The notes beneath the pieces were generated by a model. It worked only from the letters and a program-made list of their open reading frames with translations, was not told the DNA's origin and ran no database searches. The position numbers and the translations under genes were made by a program. A stretch of 60,120 bases of DNA from an uncultured Erysipelotrichaceae bacterium (GTDB lineage: Bacteria; Bacillota_I; Bacilli_A; RFN20; CAG-826), in contig ONCO01000012.1 of assembly GCA_900316365.1 (NCBI GenBank), positions 1 through 60,120 on the forward strand, given 5' to 3'. Below are positions 36,507-45,918 of this stretch, one piece after another; the stretch's first letter is position 1, and every line of letters begins with the position of its first letter.

Positions 36507-39438
36507 CAGAGTGGTCTCCAATCCAAAAGGCACTGAGGATTGGGACACCAACTATTACAACAAGGAGTGCGCAAGTGCCGATGGCGCGAATGGCTCCAAG
36601 ATGAAGGCGGCCGCCCTCACCAAGAGGATTGCCGACGAAGGCATCGTCTTATTGAAGAACAAAAACAACACCTTGCCACTTGCGAAGAACAGCAACGTCG
36701 TTCCGTTCGGATATCGCTATGCCGATCCGGTTTATGGCGGCACCGGCTCTGGCGCCGTTGATAGCTCCGAGGATTATATCGAGACCGCGGTTGAAGGCCT
36801 TAAGAGACACTTCAACGTCAATGCCGGCGTCTCCAACAAACTCATCAACAACACCGGCAAAGCCTACGCCTTAAGCACCACCGAGCTTAAACAAATCAAC
36901 GGCGAGGTCAATAACGAAGGCGAAGGCGGTGGCGCGTTCAATGGCGCGAACACCGACATCATCGAATTCAAGAGCGATATCTACGAAGGCTTGGTTGATT
37001 CCGTCACGAACGATACCGCCGTCGTTTATATCGGCCGTATCGCCGGCGAAGGCGGAAACCTTCTCAGCGAAACCTATTTCGACGGCACCAGGGATTCTTT
37101 GGCCCTCAGCCAGTACGAGAAGGACACCATCCGTCTCGCCAAGGAAAAATGCAAGAAAGTGGTCGTCATCATCAACTCCTCCAACATCATGGAGATTAAG
37201 GAATTGATGTCCGGCGAATTGGAGGCCGACGCGATTCTTTGGACCGCCGGCCCCGGCTCTAAGGGCTTTGAGTCCTTGGCCGATATCATGGTCGGTGACG
37301 TCAACCCGTCCGGCAGAACCCCGGATATTTGGGATGCGAATGTCCTCAATAACCCGACCATCATCAATTTCGGCGACCATAAATACAAAGACACCGATGG
37401 TATTTCCCTTTGGAATGGGCAAAACGGCGTCTATTACTACGAGTACGAAGAAGGCATCTATTACGGATATCGCTACTACGAGACCGCGCATGACATCCAC
37501 GCCGAAGGATTCAACTACGATGAGGCGGTTACCTTCCCATTCGGCTATGGCTTAAGCTATACGTCCTTTGAACAGAGCATCACATCCGTCGATGAACGCG
37601 GCGATTCCATCAAGGTCACCGTCGAGGTCAAGAACACCGGCTCCGTCGATGGCAAAGAAGCTGTCCAGATCTATTACACCGCCCCATATACCGCCCTTGA
37701 TCAGGAACTTCATATCGAAAAGGCGACTAAGAACCTCATCGCCTTCGACAAAGTAGAAGTCAAAGCCGGCGGCAAGAAATCCGTCACCCTCGAATTCCCG
37801 AAAGAGGAGATGGCTTCCTATTCCTACCTCCACGACAACAAAGACGGCACGAAAGGCTGCTATTTCTTGGAGGAAGGCGACTATACCATCACCTTGGGCA
37901 AGAACTCCCACGAAGCTTGGGATAGTCACGTTACTCATATCGGCGACAACACCTATTACACCAACGCGAATCCGAGAAAGTCGGAAATCACCGCTCAATC
38001 TCAGTGGGACGATGAAGGCAACGCCCTTCCATTCCCAGCCGCGGCCGCTAGCGATAGAGACGCCAAATTCATGGCGGCGACGAACCGCTTCGAAGACATC
38101 AGCGCCTACATGGAGAGCAGCGAAGCTACCATCTTAAGCCGCAAGGATTGGAAGAACACCCAGCCAAGCGCGCCGGCTGGCGAGAAATCCCTCTCCGCCG
38201 TCCGCTTAGACAGAATGCGTTCCTTCGATTACAAGACCGACGAAAGACTCGGCGAAACCGAGACTTCCCTCGTCTATCAGAAAGAAGCTCCGGTTTCCGG
38301 CAAGAAGAACGGCTTAACCATGGTCGATATGCGCGGCAAGGATTACTTCGACCCGCTTTGGGAAGACTACCTTGACCAGATCGACTTCAGCAATGACGAA
38401 GTCATGAATATGTTCCTCAAGGCCTTCAGCACCGGCGCCGTCGAGTCGATCGCCAAACCGGCCACCATCGACCATGATGGTCCTCAGGGCCTTGGCAGCA
38501 CCGGACAGGGCGGCGGATTAGGCGCCTGCGCTTATTGCTCAGAGCCGCTCGTCGCCGCTACCTTCAACGTCGGATTGGCCCATGAATACGGCCTCGCCAT
38601 CGGCGAAGAAGCCCTCAACATCAATTGCAATGGCTGGTATGGCCCAGGCGCCAACATCCATCGCAGCCCACTCAACGGCCGTAACTTCGAATATTACAGC
38701 GAAGACCCAGTCTTGACAGGTAAGATCGCCGCCGCCTGCGTCTCCGGCGCCGAAGAAAAAGGCTTAGTCGTCTACCTTAAGCACTTTGGCTGGCACGATT
38801 ACGAAGGCGTTTGCACTTCCATGACCGCTTGGATGACCGAGCAGGCCTATCGCGAAACCGATATGAAAGCCTTCGAGATCACCATCAAAGAAGCCAGGAA
38901 GACCATCAAATACATCTCCGATGACCAGGGCACCGTCAAAACCAAGACCGTCCGTGGCATCTCCGGCCTTATGGGCGCCGCGACCCACGTCGGCACCGAA
39001 TGGCAGGCCGCTAACTATGACCTCAACGTCGGTTTGACCCGCGGCGAATGGGGCTTCCAGGGTCTCTTCTCCACCGATATGGGTCTTGAAGCACAGCCAG
39101 GCTCCCTTGATAAGGTCCTTCGCTCCGGCACAGACCTCCGTATGCACTTCATGCCTTTGAAGACCGCGATGGACTTCCGCACCGTGACCATGGCCGATGA
39201 TTCTTCCGCGACCGTCAAGCATTGCTTGCGCAGAGCCGTCAAGAACGTCTGCTTCGCCTATGCGAACTCCAACGTAGTCCAGGGCGCTGCTCCTGGTGCG
39301 ATCATCAGCTACACCATGTCTCCATGGGCGATTGGCCTAACCATTGGCGATTGCGTCCTCGGCGCCTTGATCGTCGCCGGCGTCGTCTGGACCGTTATCC
39401 GCGTTCGCAAGAACAAAGGGGCACCTGTTGCCGAATAA
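36367..39438 (+). CDS. Membrane-anchored, domain-permuted GH3 beta-glycosidase
   Basis: A 1023-residue family 3 glycoside hydrolase. Order: N-terminal membrane anchor (about 8-30); GH3 C-domain first (about 80-400, starting DEGIVLLKNKNNTLPL); fibronectin III-like domain (about 405-520); GH3 TIM barrel last (about 640-960); a second membrane helix at about 985-1008 and a basic tail. Most GH3 enzymes have the barrel first, but this swapped order is known in rumen clostridial enzymes. The barrel keeps YLKHFGWHDYE and the probable nucleophile Asp904 in FSTDMGLE. It should hydrolyse terminal beta-linked sugars at the cell surface. An aaaggag site supports the start. The LytTR pair is directly upstream. 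Confidence 0.88.
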   Translation: MGKKMSNKKFIAIMAPVLVLGMALGIGATVAGNYWSQTLDTYVGRGDRVVSNPKGTEDWDTNYYNKECASADGANGSKMKAAALTKRIADEGIVLLKNKNNTLPLAKNSNVVPFGYRYADPVYGGTGSGAVDSSEDYIETAVEGLKRHFNVNAGVSNKLINNTGKAYALSTTELKQINGEVNNEGEGGGAFNGANTDIIEFKSDIYEGLVDSVTNDTAVVYIGRIAGEGGNLLSETYFDGTRDSLALSQYEKDTIRLAKEKCKKVVVIINSSNIMEIKELMSGELEADAILWTAGPGSKGFESLADIMVGDVNPSGRTPDIWDANVLNNPTIINFGDHKYKDTDGISLWNGQNGVYYYEYEEGIYYGYRYYETAHDIHAEGFNYDEAVTFPFGYGLSYTSFEQSITSVDERGDSIKVTVEVKNTGSVDGKEAVQIYYTAPYTALDQELHIEKATKNLIAFDKVEVKAGGKKSVTLEFPKEEMASYSYLHDNKDGTKGCYFLEEGDYTITLGKNSHEAWDSHVTHIGDNTYYTNANPRKSEITAQSQWDDEGNALPFPAAAASDRDAKFMAATNRFEDISAYMESSEATILSRKDWKNTQPSAPAGEKSLSAVRLDRMRSFDYKTDERLGETETSLVYQKEAPVSGKKNGLTMVDMRGKDYFDPLWEDYLDQIDFSNDEVMNMFLKAFSTGAVESIAKPATIDHDGPQGLGSTGQGGGLGACAYCSEPLVAATFNVGLAHEYGLAIGEEALNINCNGWYGPGANIHRSPLNGRNFEYYSEDPVLTGKIAAACVSGAEEKGLVVYLKHFGWHDYEGVCTSMTAWMTEQAYRETDMKAFEITIKEARKTIKYISDDQGTVKTKTVRGISGLMGAATHVGTEWQAANYDLNVGLTRGEWGFQGLFSTDMGLEAQPGSLDKVLRSGTDLRMHFMPLKTAMDFRTVTMADDSSATVKHCLRRAVKNVCFAYANSNVVQGAAPGAIISYTMSPWAIGLTIGDCVLGALIVAGVVWTVIRVRKNKGAPVAE

Positions 39439-39455
39439 ATAAGCGACTAATGAAA

Positions 39456-39488
39456 AGCGGGAATCCTAATTCGGGGTTCCCGTTTTCT
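39456..39488. terminator. Bidirectional terminator between GH3 and guanine deaminase genes
   Basis: Stem cgggaatcc / ggggttcccg (39458-39482) with A-run on the left and T-run on the right. The two genes converge here, so it can end both. Confidence 0.8.
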
Positions 39489-39502
39489 CTTTGTTGATGG
39501 CT

Positions 39503-40756
39503 TTAGCAACCGATTTCTTTGCCGCGTAAGAAACGCTTTTTGATGTTACTGACGTCGCCTGAATAGCAGAATCTTTCCATTAATTCCGCTGGCGAGATGT
39601 TCCTGAAATCATCTTGGAGGCCATCGATAATCAAAGCGTCGAAGTCGTAGCCTTCTTCAAAACTGCCGACTTTCCCGAATAAGGATCCAGGGCCTTTGGT
39701 CGCGACATAGAAAGCCTCTTTAGCAGTAATTACGCGATTATCGTTTTCGTAGAGATTCTTGATTTTGGATAAGCGGACCGCGCTGGCGACTTGCCTATAG
39801 ATCCCCATATAAGATCCGGCGGAGATGTCGCTTCCAATAGCTAGGTTCATGCCTAAATCCATGAGTTTGCCGGTCTGCATGATGCCAGCGATGACGTTTG
39901 TGGTGGCGTCGGGGCAGGTTACGGCATAGCCGTCGCATTCTTTAAGGAGGGCGATATCCTCCTCGCTTGGGTAGATGAAATGGGCGGCGATGAAAGGCTT
40001 ATGTTTCAAAAGGCCCGCATCCTTATATATCTGCATGTCGCATCTGCAGCCTTCGAAGCATTTCTTGGCCTCTTCTTTCTCCCACAATGATTCGACGATA
40101 TGGGTTTGGGTTCCGACATCATATTTATCGGCAAGCTCGCCGAGCTTTTTGAGCAATTCAAAGCTGCATGTCGGGGCGAATCTAGGGGTAAGTATAGGCT
40201 TCGCGTATTTATTGCCCTGATGTTTCTTGAGGAATCTTTCGGTGTCTTTTAAAGATTCTTCCGTGGTTTCGACCAAGAAAGAAGGGCTGTCTTTGTCCAT
40301 ATTCACCTTGCCGACGAAGGAGGGAATTCCTTTCTCTTCTAAGCAATCAACCAAAATATCGGTGGCTTCGTTATGGATGGTCGCGAAGATCGAGGCGTGC
40401 ATCGTGCCGTGCTTGATGAGGTCATCCACGAACGCGGCGTAAACCTTCCTGGCGAATTCCTGATCCTTATATTTAGCTTCGAGTTTGAAGGTGTATTCGT
40501 TCAGCCAATCGCTTAAAAGGAGGTCCATCGCGATGCCGCGGTTCGGGTATTGAGGCGCGTGGACGTGGAGATCCGTAAAGGAGGGGATGATTAGGCATTC
40601 CCCATAATCTATGATTTCCAAATCCTTATATTCCTCAGGGAGGTTCTGGTAAGTTCCGACTACCTTCCCGTCGTTGACGGCGATATAGCCCCTAGAGAGC
40701 TCCACTAATTCCTTAATGGACAAAGAATAGACAATGTTTCCGCGGTATATTTTCAT
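39503..40756 (-). CDS. guaD: Guanine deaminase
   Basis: Converts guanine to xanthine and ammonia, a purine salvage and nitrogen-release step. Of 417 residues, near the family norm. An amidohydrolase barrel with the metal motif FTDLHVHAPQYPNRG at about residues 60-74, then DWLNEYTFKLEAKY, TPRFAPTCS, QTHIVES and the metal Asp in LAIGSDISAG. These together are specific for guanine deaminase rather than other amidohydrolases. The gene stands alone on the minus strand. Confidence 0.9.
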   Translation of the reverse strand: MKIYRGNIVYSLSIKELVELSRGYIAVNDGKVVGTYQNLPEEYKDLEIIDYGECLIIPSFTDLHVHAPQYPNRGIAMDLLLSDWLNEYTFKLEAKYKDQEFARKVYAAFVDDLIKHGTMHASIFATIHNEATDILVDCLEEKGIPSFVGKVNMDKDSPSFLVETTEESLKDTERFLKKHQGNKYAKPILTPRFAPTCSFELLKKLGELADKYDVGTQTHIVESLWEKEEAKKCFEGCRCDMQIYKDAGLLKHKPFIAAHFIYPSEEDIALLKECDGYAVTCPDATTNVIAGIMQTGKLMDLGMNLAIGSDISAGSYMGIYRQVASAVRLSKIKNLYENDNRVITAKEAFYVATKGPGSLFGKVGSFEEGYDFDALIIDGLQDDFRNISPAELMERFCYSGDVSNIKKRFLRGKEIGC

Positions 40757-40835
40757 GGTTTTGTATGTGACATTTAATTCTATCTTGCCATCCTCCTTTT
40801 AGGAATGACCGCCGCCATAAAAACGTTTACATTAA

Positions 40836-40867
40836 AAAAGCGTCTAGCCTTGATAGGGAAGACGCTT
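40836..40867 (-). terminator. Terminator of the HAD phosphatase gene
   Basis: On the minus strand aagcgtc / gacgctt forms a stem that begins at the gene's stop codon and is followed by six T. Confidence 0.8.
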
Positions 40868-41507
40868 AATAGCCAAGTTTCTCTAATAGCGAAGGAAGTT
40901 CCGAGAAAGAATTGATGATTCCTTCTGGTTTTGTCGCTTTGCCAAAGCCATAGGCGGCATGGATGAAGGGGAGGCCTGCTAAATGGGTTTCTTTCTCATC
41001 GCCTTGGGTGTCGCCGATATAGATGGCTTCCTTTTCCTTAGCCCTCTCCATCTGCTTCAAGATGGTGACATGCTTATCGGATTCGGTGTCGCTCCAACAC
41101 ATATGGTCGGAGAAGAGGTCATTCGGCACTAAAGGAAGAAAGGTCTCGATATAGCCGGCCTGGCAATTGGAGACGATGTATAAGCGGTAGCCTTTCTCTT
41201 TAAGGAGACGCAAGGTCTTAACGACATCCGGGAAGGCTTTCCCTGGATGCTTCTCCAAGTACTCGTTCTCGGTTTTAAAGAGGTCGGAGGAGATGCGTTT
41301 CATAAGTTCTGCATCGCCCTGATCTGGGATTAAATCCGCGACAATCTGGTCCATGGTTTTGCCCATTTCCCGATATACGTCCCCCTTATTTAGGGAAAAA
41401 GAGCTACCCAGGTAACGTCTTCCGGCTTCGCTCCATGCTTCCGCGACTTCCGCGGCGGAATCCCATAAGGTACCGTCTAAATCAAAAATGAGAGCAGGCT
41501 TTTTCAT
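40866..41507 (-). CDS. HAD-superfamily hydrolase, phosphoglycolate phosphatase-like
   Basis: A 213-residue phosphatase. HAD motif I is FDLDGTLWDS at about residues 8-17, motif II is YIVSNCQ near 110, motif III the Lys region after VTILKQ, and motif IV is YIGDTQGDEKE near 167-177. The helical cap lies between motif I and II. This is subfamily IA, often called Gph, PgmB or YsaA-like; the substrate cannot be fixed. The ATG at 41507 starts the motif I strand properly; a GTG 18 bp upstream is possible. It follows the MATE gene by 33 bp, so both may share a transcript. Confidence 0.82.
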   Translation of the reverse strand: MKKPALIFDLDGTLWDSAAEVAEAWSEAGRRYLGSSFSLNKGDVYREMGKTMDQIVADLIPDQGDAELMKRISSDLFKTENEYLEKHPGKAFPDVVKTLRLLKEKGYRLYIVSNCQAGYIETFLPLVPNDLFSDHMCWSDTESDKHVTILKQMERAKEKEAIYIGDTQGDEKETHLAGLPFIHAAYGFGKATKPEGIINSFSELPSLLEKLGY

Positions 41508-41540
41508 ACTTGGGAAATATACCACTTATTAGATTCTCTT

Positions 41541-43067
41541 TTAAGCGTGGACGCGCGTGCTGTCCTCGGCCTTGACGCCTTTGACTCCGTCGGCATGGAA
41601 AGTGTTGTCTGGGAGTTTCTTAACGTAAGCAAGGAGTGGAATCAAGGCGATAAGCGGGGAGATGATCCAAGCGATTGGGTCGCCTAAGACCGCGCCGACG
41701 AAGGAGATGAAGCTGGCTCCGCTATTGATAGCAGCACCATTGATAAGGAGCGGGACGAAAGAACAAACCAAGACACGGGCGACGAGTTCGCCAAATCCCG
41801 ACATAAGCGGCCAGAATGGTTTCTCTAAGCCCTGGAGGGCATTGCGGAAGATAAAGAGAACCGTAAGGATGATTAGGCTTGGAACGCAGATATAGAGATA
41901 GAGATTGCCATAGGCAATACTTCCGGCGGTAACCTTCTCAGCGGATAAGAAGAGATATTGATATGCGCCATTGACGGTCAGTAAGAGGCCGATGATGGTG
42001 GTGGCGGCATAAAAACCTAGGCCGATATAGAAGGCGGCTTTGATGCCACGCTTGATTCTGGTGTTCTGGTTGGCGCCATAGTTCTGGCCAGTGAAGGCTA
42101 AGACCGCGGTTCCAATTGCGTTGCCTGGGACCATCAAGAGATTGATGATCTTGCTGGCCGCGCCATAACCGAGCTGGGCTGGCATGCTGGCGAGCATAGA
42201 GCCATCAGGATTGATGTCGAAACGGATGACCGCATTCTGCATGACGATGATGCCGATGGCGAGGACGCTATATTGGAAGCCCAATGGGAAACCGTTCTTG
42301 ATATGACGGAGGATGGCATGCCAGGAAATATGGAAGTCTTTCTTGGTCAAACGGAGGTTCTTGTAACGGAAATACACATACAAAATGGCCCCGATTGCCG
42401 CAACACCCTGACTGACGACGGTGGCGAAAGCACTGCCGGCGACGCCCCAATGGAAGACGGTGATGAAGAGTAAATCCAAGAAGACGTTGAGGATGGTAGA
42501 AGCAACCAAGAAGAGGAATGGGTTGAAGCTATCGCCCATGGCTCTGAGGATAGAGACGATCATGTTGTAGAAGACCTGGGCGATTGTTCCAGCGAAGATG
42601 ATGGTCAAATAGGTCGCGGCGGCTGTGTATTCCGCGTGCATGGCCGGGTCGATGGCAGATTCGTGGATGCCAAGGAAACCAAGCATAGTCGGAATCATGG
42701 CGATGCCGATGAAGGTGAGGGCGACACTGACGAGGAAGCAAAGGATGATTTGAATGAGATAGGAGCGTCTCATACGCTTGGAGTCATTGGCCCCGATAGC
42801 GGCGGCGATGACAACCGAGAAGCCGCTGGTGCAGCCGATCCCGAAGTTAAGGACGATGAAGACCAAGGAACCGGTGCTATTGACGCCGGCGACCTCGCTC
42901 TCGCTTAAGGTCTGACCAACGATGATGGCGTCGGTGAGGGTGTAAATCTGCTGGAAGACCATCGAAAGGATAGTAGGAACAAGAAAGACGAGGATCGCTT
43001 TGTAGATTGATCCTTTGGTCATGTCGATGGGTTTGAATATGTCTTTAATTTTCCTTAGCAGTTTCAT
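41541..43067 (-). CDS. MATE-family multidrug/sodium antiporter
   Basis: A membrane exporter of about 508 residues with twelve helices. It has the family's two repeats: PTILSMVFQQIYTLTDAIIVGQ at the start of the first half, and GYGAASKIINLLMVPGNAIG opening the second. MATE proteins export cationic drugs or metabolites in exchange for Na+ or H+. No ribosome site clearly marks the start; I use the ATG giving MKLLRKIKDIF, but the ATG at 43091 is also open. Confidence 0.9.
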   Translation of the reverse strand: MKLLRKIKDIFKPIDMTKGSIYKAILVFLVPTILSMVFQQIYTLTDAIIVGQTLSESEVAGVNSTGSLVFIVLNFGIGCTSGFSVVIAAAIGANDSKRMRRSYLIQIILCFLVSVALTFIGIAMIPTMLGFLGIHESAIDPAMHAEYTAAATYLTIIFAGTIAQVFYNMIVSILRAMGDSFNPFLFLVASTILNVFLDLLFITVFHWGVAGSAFATVVSQGVAAIGAILYVYFRYKNLRLTKKDFHISWHAILRHIKNGFPLGFQYSVLAIGIIVMQNAVIRFDINPDGSMLASMPAQLGYGAASKIINLLMVPGNAIGTAVLAFTGQNYGANQNTRIKRGIKAAFYIGLGFYAATTIIGLLLTVNGAYQYLFLSAEKVTAGSIAYGNLYLYICVPSLIILTVLFIFRNALQGLEKPFWPLMSGFGELVARVLVCSFVPLLINGAAINSGASFISFVGAVLGDPIAWIISPLIALIPLLAYVKKLPDNTFHADGVKGVKAEDSTRVHA

Positions 43068-43131
43068 AGGACGGCGAGATGATAGCACCATGTCTAGTAT
43101 GTAAACCGTGATAACGCTTTCCGACTATCTA

Positions 43132-43145
43132 TGAAACCGCTAACA
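43132..43145 (+). promoter_or_regulatory. cre-like operator in the MATE/acyltransferase intergenic region
   Basis: TGAAACCGCTAACA fits the catabolite-responsive element consensus at all fixed positions and differs at one base from the site ahead of pyrB. A TATAAT lies at 43167-43172 just downstream, so the site would overlap the -35 region of a plus-strand promoter. Further CGTTTACA-type half sites are at about 43213 and 40825. Confidence 0.45.
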
Positions 43146-43325
43146 AGGATTTACAATCCCTTTTCATATAATGAATAGGCGTTTTTAGGCTTTTTTGCAT
43201 AGGCTTTTAGTAAAGCGTTTACATTCATTTACATTGTTTTTCAAGTGTTGCTGCATAAGAAAATCAACCTACTTTCAACAATTCGTCCTTAAAGGTTTTC
43301 GTTTACGCGCATACAATAAAGCAGC

Positions 43326-44210
43326 ATGCCAGAGGTTCAGGACATTAAAGCGGTTGATGAAGAATCGACTTCTTTAAAGAAAAAAGAGAAAAAACCGCGT
43401 GTTTGGGAAATTGACTTCCTACGCGGCCTTTCGATTTTCATGATGTTCCTCGATCACTTCCTCTATGACGTGAGGACGTTACCTTATTTCTTCTCCAATT
43501 ACCTTAAGGTCGACAACAAGGGCTTCATGGGTCTAGTTGCTTTCTCCAACTGGTTCTATGATTCCGGCGTTAGGGTTCCTCTCCACATTATCTTCGTCGC
43601 CCTTTTCTTCTTACTAAGCGGCATCTCCTGTTCCTTTAGTAAGAACAACTTTGCTCACGCTATAAAAATCTTTATTGGACACATCATCATCAGTGGTATC
43701 ACCATCGCCGTTTATTTCATCAGCAAAGCGGCCGGTAATATGGTGGATGTAAGAATTCTCTTCGGCGTTCTCTTGCAACTCGCTTTAGGCGTCTTGGTTA
43801 TCGCCATTATCCGCCTAATAAAGAAGAAGTGGCTTCGTTGGTCGCTCTATCTTGGAATCGGCTTAACCCTAATTACATTGGGATTTGTATTCGAAATCTT
43901 CCCGGCTCAGAAGACCATTTGGGTTTATGGCTGGCCAACTTGGGAAGAGATGCCGGAGATTATCTGGGGCAGCAAAGGCTTCGGGGCGGACTATTTCTCC
44001 GTCCTTTGGATTGGCTTTGCCTTAATCGGCGCTTTCATCGGCGAGCTTTGCTATTCAGAAAGAAAGTCTTTACTACCAAAACTCGATCGAGGCTGGCACA
44101 AACCCCTCACTTGGCTTGGAAAAAATACACTTTGGGCATACTTGATCCATCAGCCGATCATCCTCGGCGTTTTGGTTGGCGTGTGCCTGTTGCTCGGATA
44201 TAGATTCTAG
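43326..44210 (+). CDS. HGSNAT-like (DUF1624) membrane acyltransferase
   Basis: A 294-residue integral membrane protein with about eight helices. The opening EIDFLRGLSIFMMFLDHFLYD is typical of the DUF1624 family related to heparan-alpha-glucosaminide N-acetyltransferase, which moves acetyl groups across the membrane onto sugars. The N-terminal 30 residues are charged and cytoplasmic. No ribosome site is visible, and a TACAAT box lies only about 10 bp upstream, so this mRNA may be leaderless. A ligase gene follows after 11 bp, and an esterase gene comes next, which suggests acylation of a surface glycan or lipid. Substrate unknown. Confidence 0.78.
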   Translation: MPEVQDIKAVDEESTSLKKKEKKPRVWEIDFLRGLSIFMMFLDHFLYDVRTLPYFFSNYLKVDNKGFMGLVAFSNWFYDSGVRVPLHIIFVALFFLLSGISCSFSKNNFAHAIKIFIGHIIISGITIAVYFISKAAGNMVDVRILFGVLLQLALGVLVIAIIRLIKKKWLRWSLYLGIGLTLITLGFVFEIFPAQKTIWVYGWPTWEEMPEIIWGSKGFGADYFSVLWIGFALIGAFIGELCYSERKSLLPKLDRGWHKPLTWLGKNTLWAYLIHQPIILGVLVGVCLLLGYRF

Positions 44211-44221
44211 GAGGATTAACC

Positions 44222-45826
44222 ATGATCGACGTGAATAAAACCGCTTATGAGGCCTGGCTTCCAGTCTGCGAAGAATATGGCAAAAACGAAGCTCTTTTCT
44301 ATGAAGGCAAATCCATTTCTTATCTCTCCTTCAAGAAGATGATCAATCGTATTGCCTATGCTTATCGTGAGCTTGGCTTAAAAGAAGGGGATACGATCGA
44401 TATCCTCGCCCCAAACCTCCCAGAGGCTTTAGCCTCTTTCTTCGCCGCTAGCCAATGTGGTCTTAAGGTTTCCTTGCTCCACCCATTATCCAAACCAGCC
44501 GCGGTTTTGGAGGACTATAAGAATAAAGGCGCGAAGCTTTTGGTCTCCGCGAGTTTATTGCTCGCCAACATGCCTTCGATCCTTAACGAAGACATCCAGA
44601 TTCTCTCTTTGCCTATCAAAGGCTCCCTTCCTTTATTCAAGAAGGTCTTATACCCATTGATTAACCGCAAAGACCGCTTGGATTACAAAGGGCATCCAAA
44701 CCTCCATTCGCTTAACGAATACAAGAAAGAAGATACAAAGTCCGTTACTTATGACTCTAAGATGGGTCGCGTCTTCTTGGGTTCTGGTGGAACTTCTGGT
44801 AAAGAGAAGTCCATCATCTTAAGCGACTACGCTTTCCTTTCCCTTATTTATACCGTCCCAGAGTTGATTGATAAGATTGACCGTAATTTCACCAACATCG
44901 AGATGTTCTCCGCCCTTCCTTTATTCCATGGTTTCGGCATGGCTATCGGCTTGATGGCGTTCCTCTATTTCGGCGGCTCTGATTTCTTGGTCCTTAAATT
45001 CCGTAGCAAAAAGGCCGTCCAAATGGTCAAACGCAACAAAGAAGCCGTCTTTGTAGGCGTTCCTGCTATGTTCCAGGCCATGGTCAATAACAAAGACTTC
45101 AGAGGCGAGAAACTCAAAAGAATCCGCGCGAGCTTCGTCGGAGGCGACTTCATTCCGCCTGCATTATTTGATTCCTTCGAAGGCCGCATCGCGGAATTCG
45201 GTGGCAAATCCTATCTCCATGAAGGCTATGGCTTAACCGAGACCGTCACTGTTAATGCGGTCAACACCGACGTCGCCCGCAAGAAGGGCAGCATCGGCAA
45301 AGCCATCTCCTGCGCGGATCACCTGATCATCGATGACGATGGCAGAGTCCTCCCGCCTAATACCGTGGGCGAGATCGTCGTCACCGGCCCGACCCTTATG
45401 AATGGCTACCTTGAAGGTGAAGATCCGTTTATCGAGATTGACGGCAAACGTTATGTGAAAACCGGCGACTTAGGCAAAAAGGATGAAGATGGCTTCCTCT
45501 ATTTCATTTGCCGCAAGAAACGCACCATCAAGAAGAAGGGCTTTAATATCTACCCGCTTTTGGTCGAGAAGGAAATCTCCAATCTCAAAGGCATCGTCGA
45601 ATGCGCATACCTCTCTAGGTTTGGCGAGAAAGAGGAAGAGACTTACCTCTTTGTCCATATCGACGAGAGCATCCCAAGCGTTGAGGCCAAGGAAGAGATT
45701 GCCCTTTGCATAAAGAAACATTTCTACGAATACGTTTTGCCAGATCATTACGTCTTCACTGAAGCCTTCCCAAGGACCAAAGTTGGCAAAATGGACACGA
45801 AAGCCCTTTGGGAATACGTAAAATAG
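44222..45826 (+). CDS. Adenylate-forming acyl-CoA synthetase/ligase
   Basis: A 534-residue enzyme of the ANL class that activates a carboxylic acid with ATP. The P-loop GSGGTSGKEK is at about residues 186-195, the adenine motif YGLTETV near 338-344, the hinge Asp in KTGDLGKKDEDG and the C-terminal catalytic Lys in KVGKMDTKAL. It is 11 bp downstream of the membrane acyltransferase with an aggagg site, so the two probably act in one pathway, the ligase making the acyl donor. Fatty-acid or long-chain aryl substrates are both possible. Confidence 0.85.
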   Translation: MIDVNKTAYEAWLPVCEEYGKNEALFYEGKSISYLSFKKMINRIAYAYRELGLKEGDTIDILAPNLPEALASFFAASQCGLKVSLLHPLSKPAAVLEDYKNKGAKLLVSASLLLANMPSILNEDIQILSLPIKGSLPLFKKVLYPLINRKDRLDYKGHPNLHSLNEYKKEDTKSVTYDSKMGRVFLGSGGTSGKEKSIILSDYAFLSLIYTVPELIDKIDRNFTNIEMFSALPLFHGFGMAIGLMAFLYFGGSDFLVLKFRSKKAVQMVKRNKEAVFVGVPAMFQAMVNNKDFRGEKLKRIRASFVGGDFIPPALFDSFEGRIAEFGGKSYLHEGYGLTETVTVNAVNTDVARKKGSIGKAISCADHLIIDDDGRVLPPNTVGEIVVTGPTLMNGYLEGEDPFIEIDGKRYVKTGDLGKKDEDGFLYFICRKKRTIKKKGFNIYPLLVEKEISNLKGIVECAYLSRFGEKEEETYLFVHIDESIPSVEAKEEIALCIKKHFYEYVLPDHYVFTEAFPRTKVGKMDTKALWEYVK

Positions 45827-45918
45827 AGCCTATTTGTCGATAGCTTTTTATAGCCTTTGTCATGTCGCCTTGAGAAATTGCCCTTAAAATAAAGGCAATC
45901 TTTTCGAGGTAACTAAAA

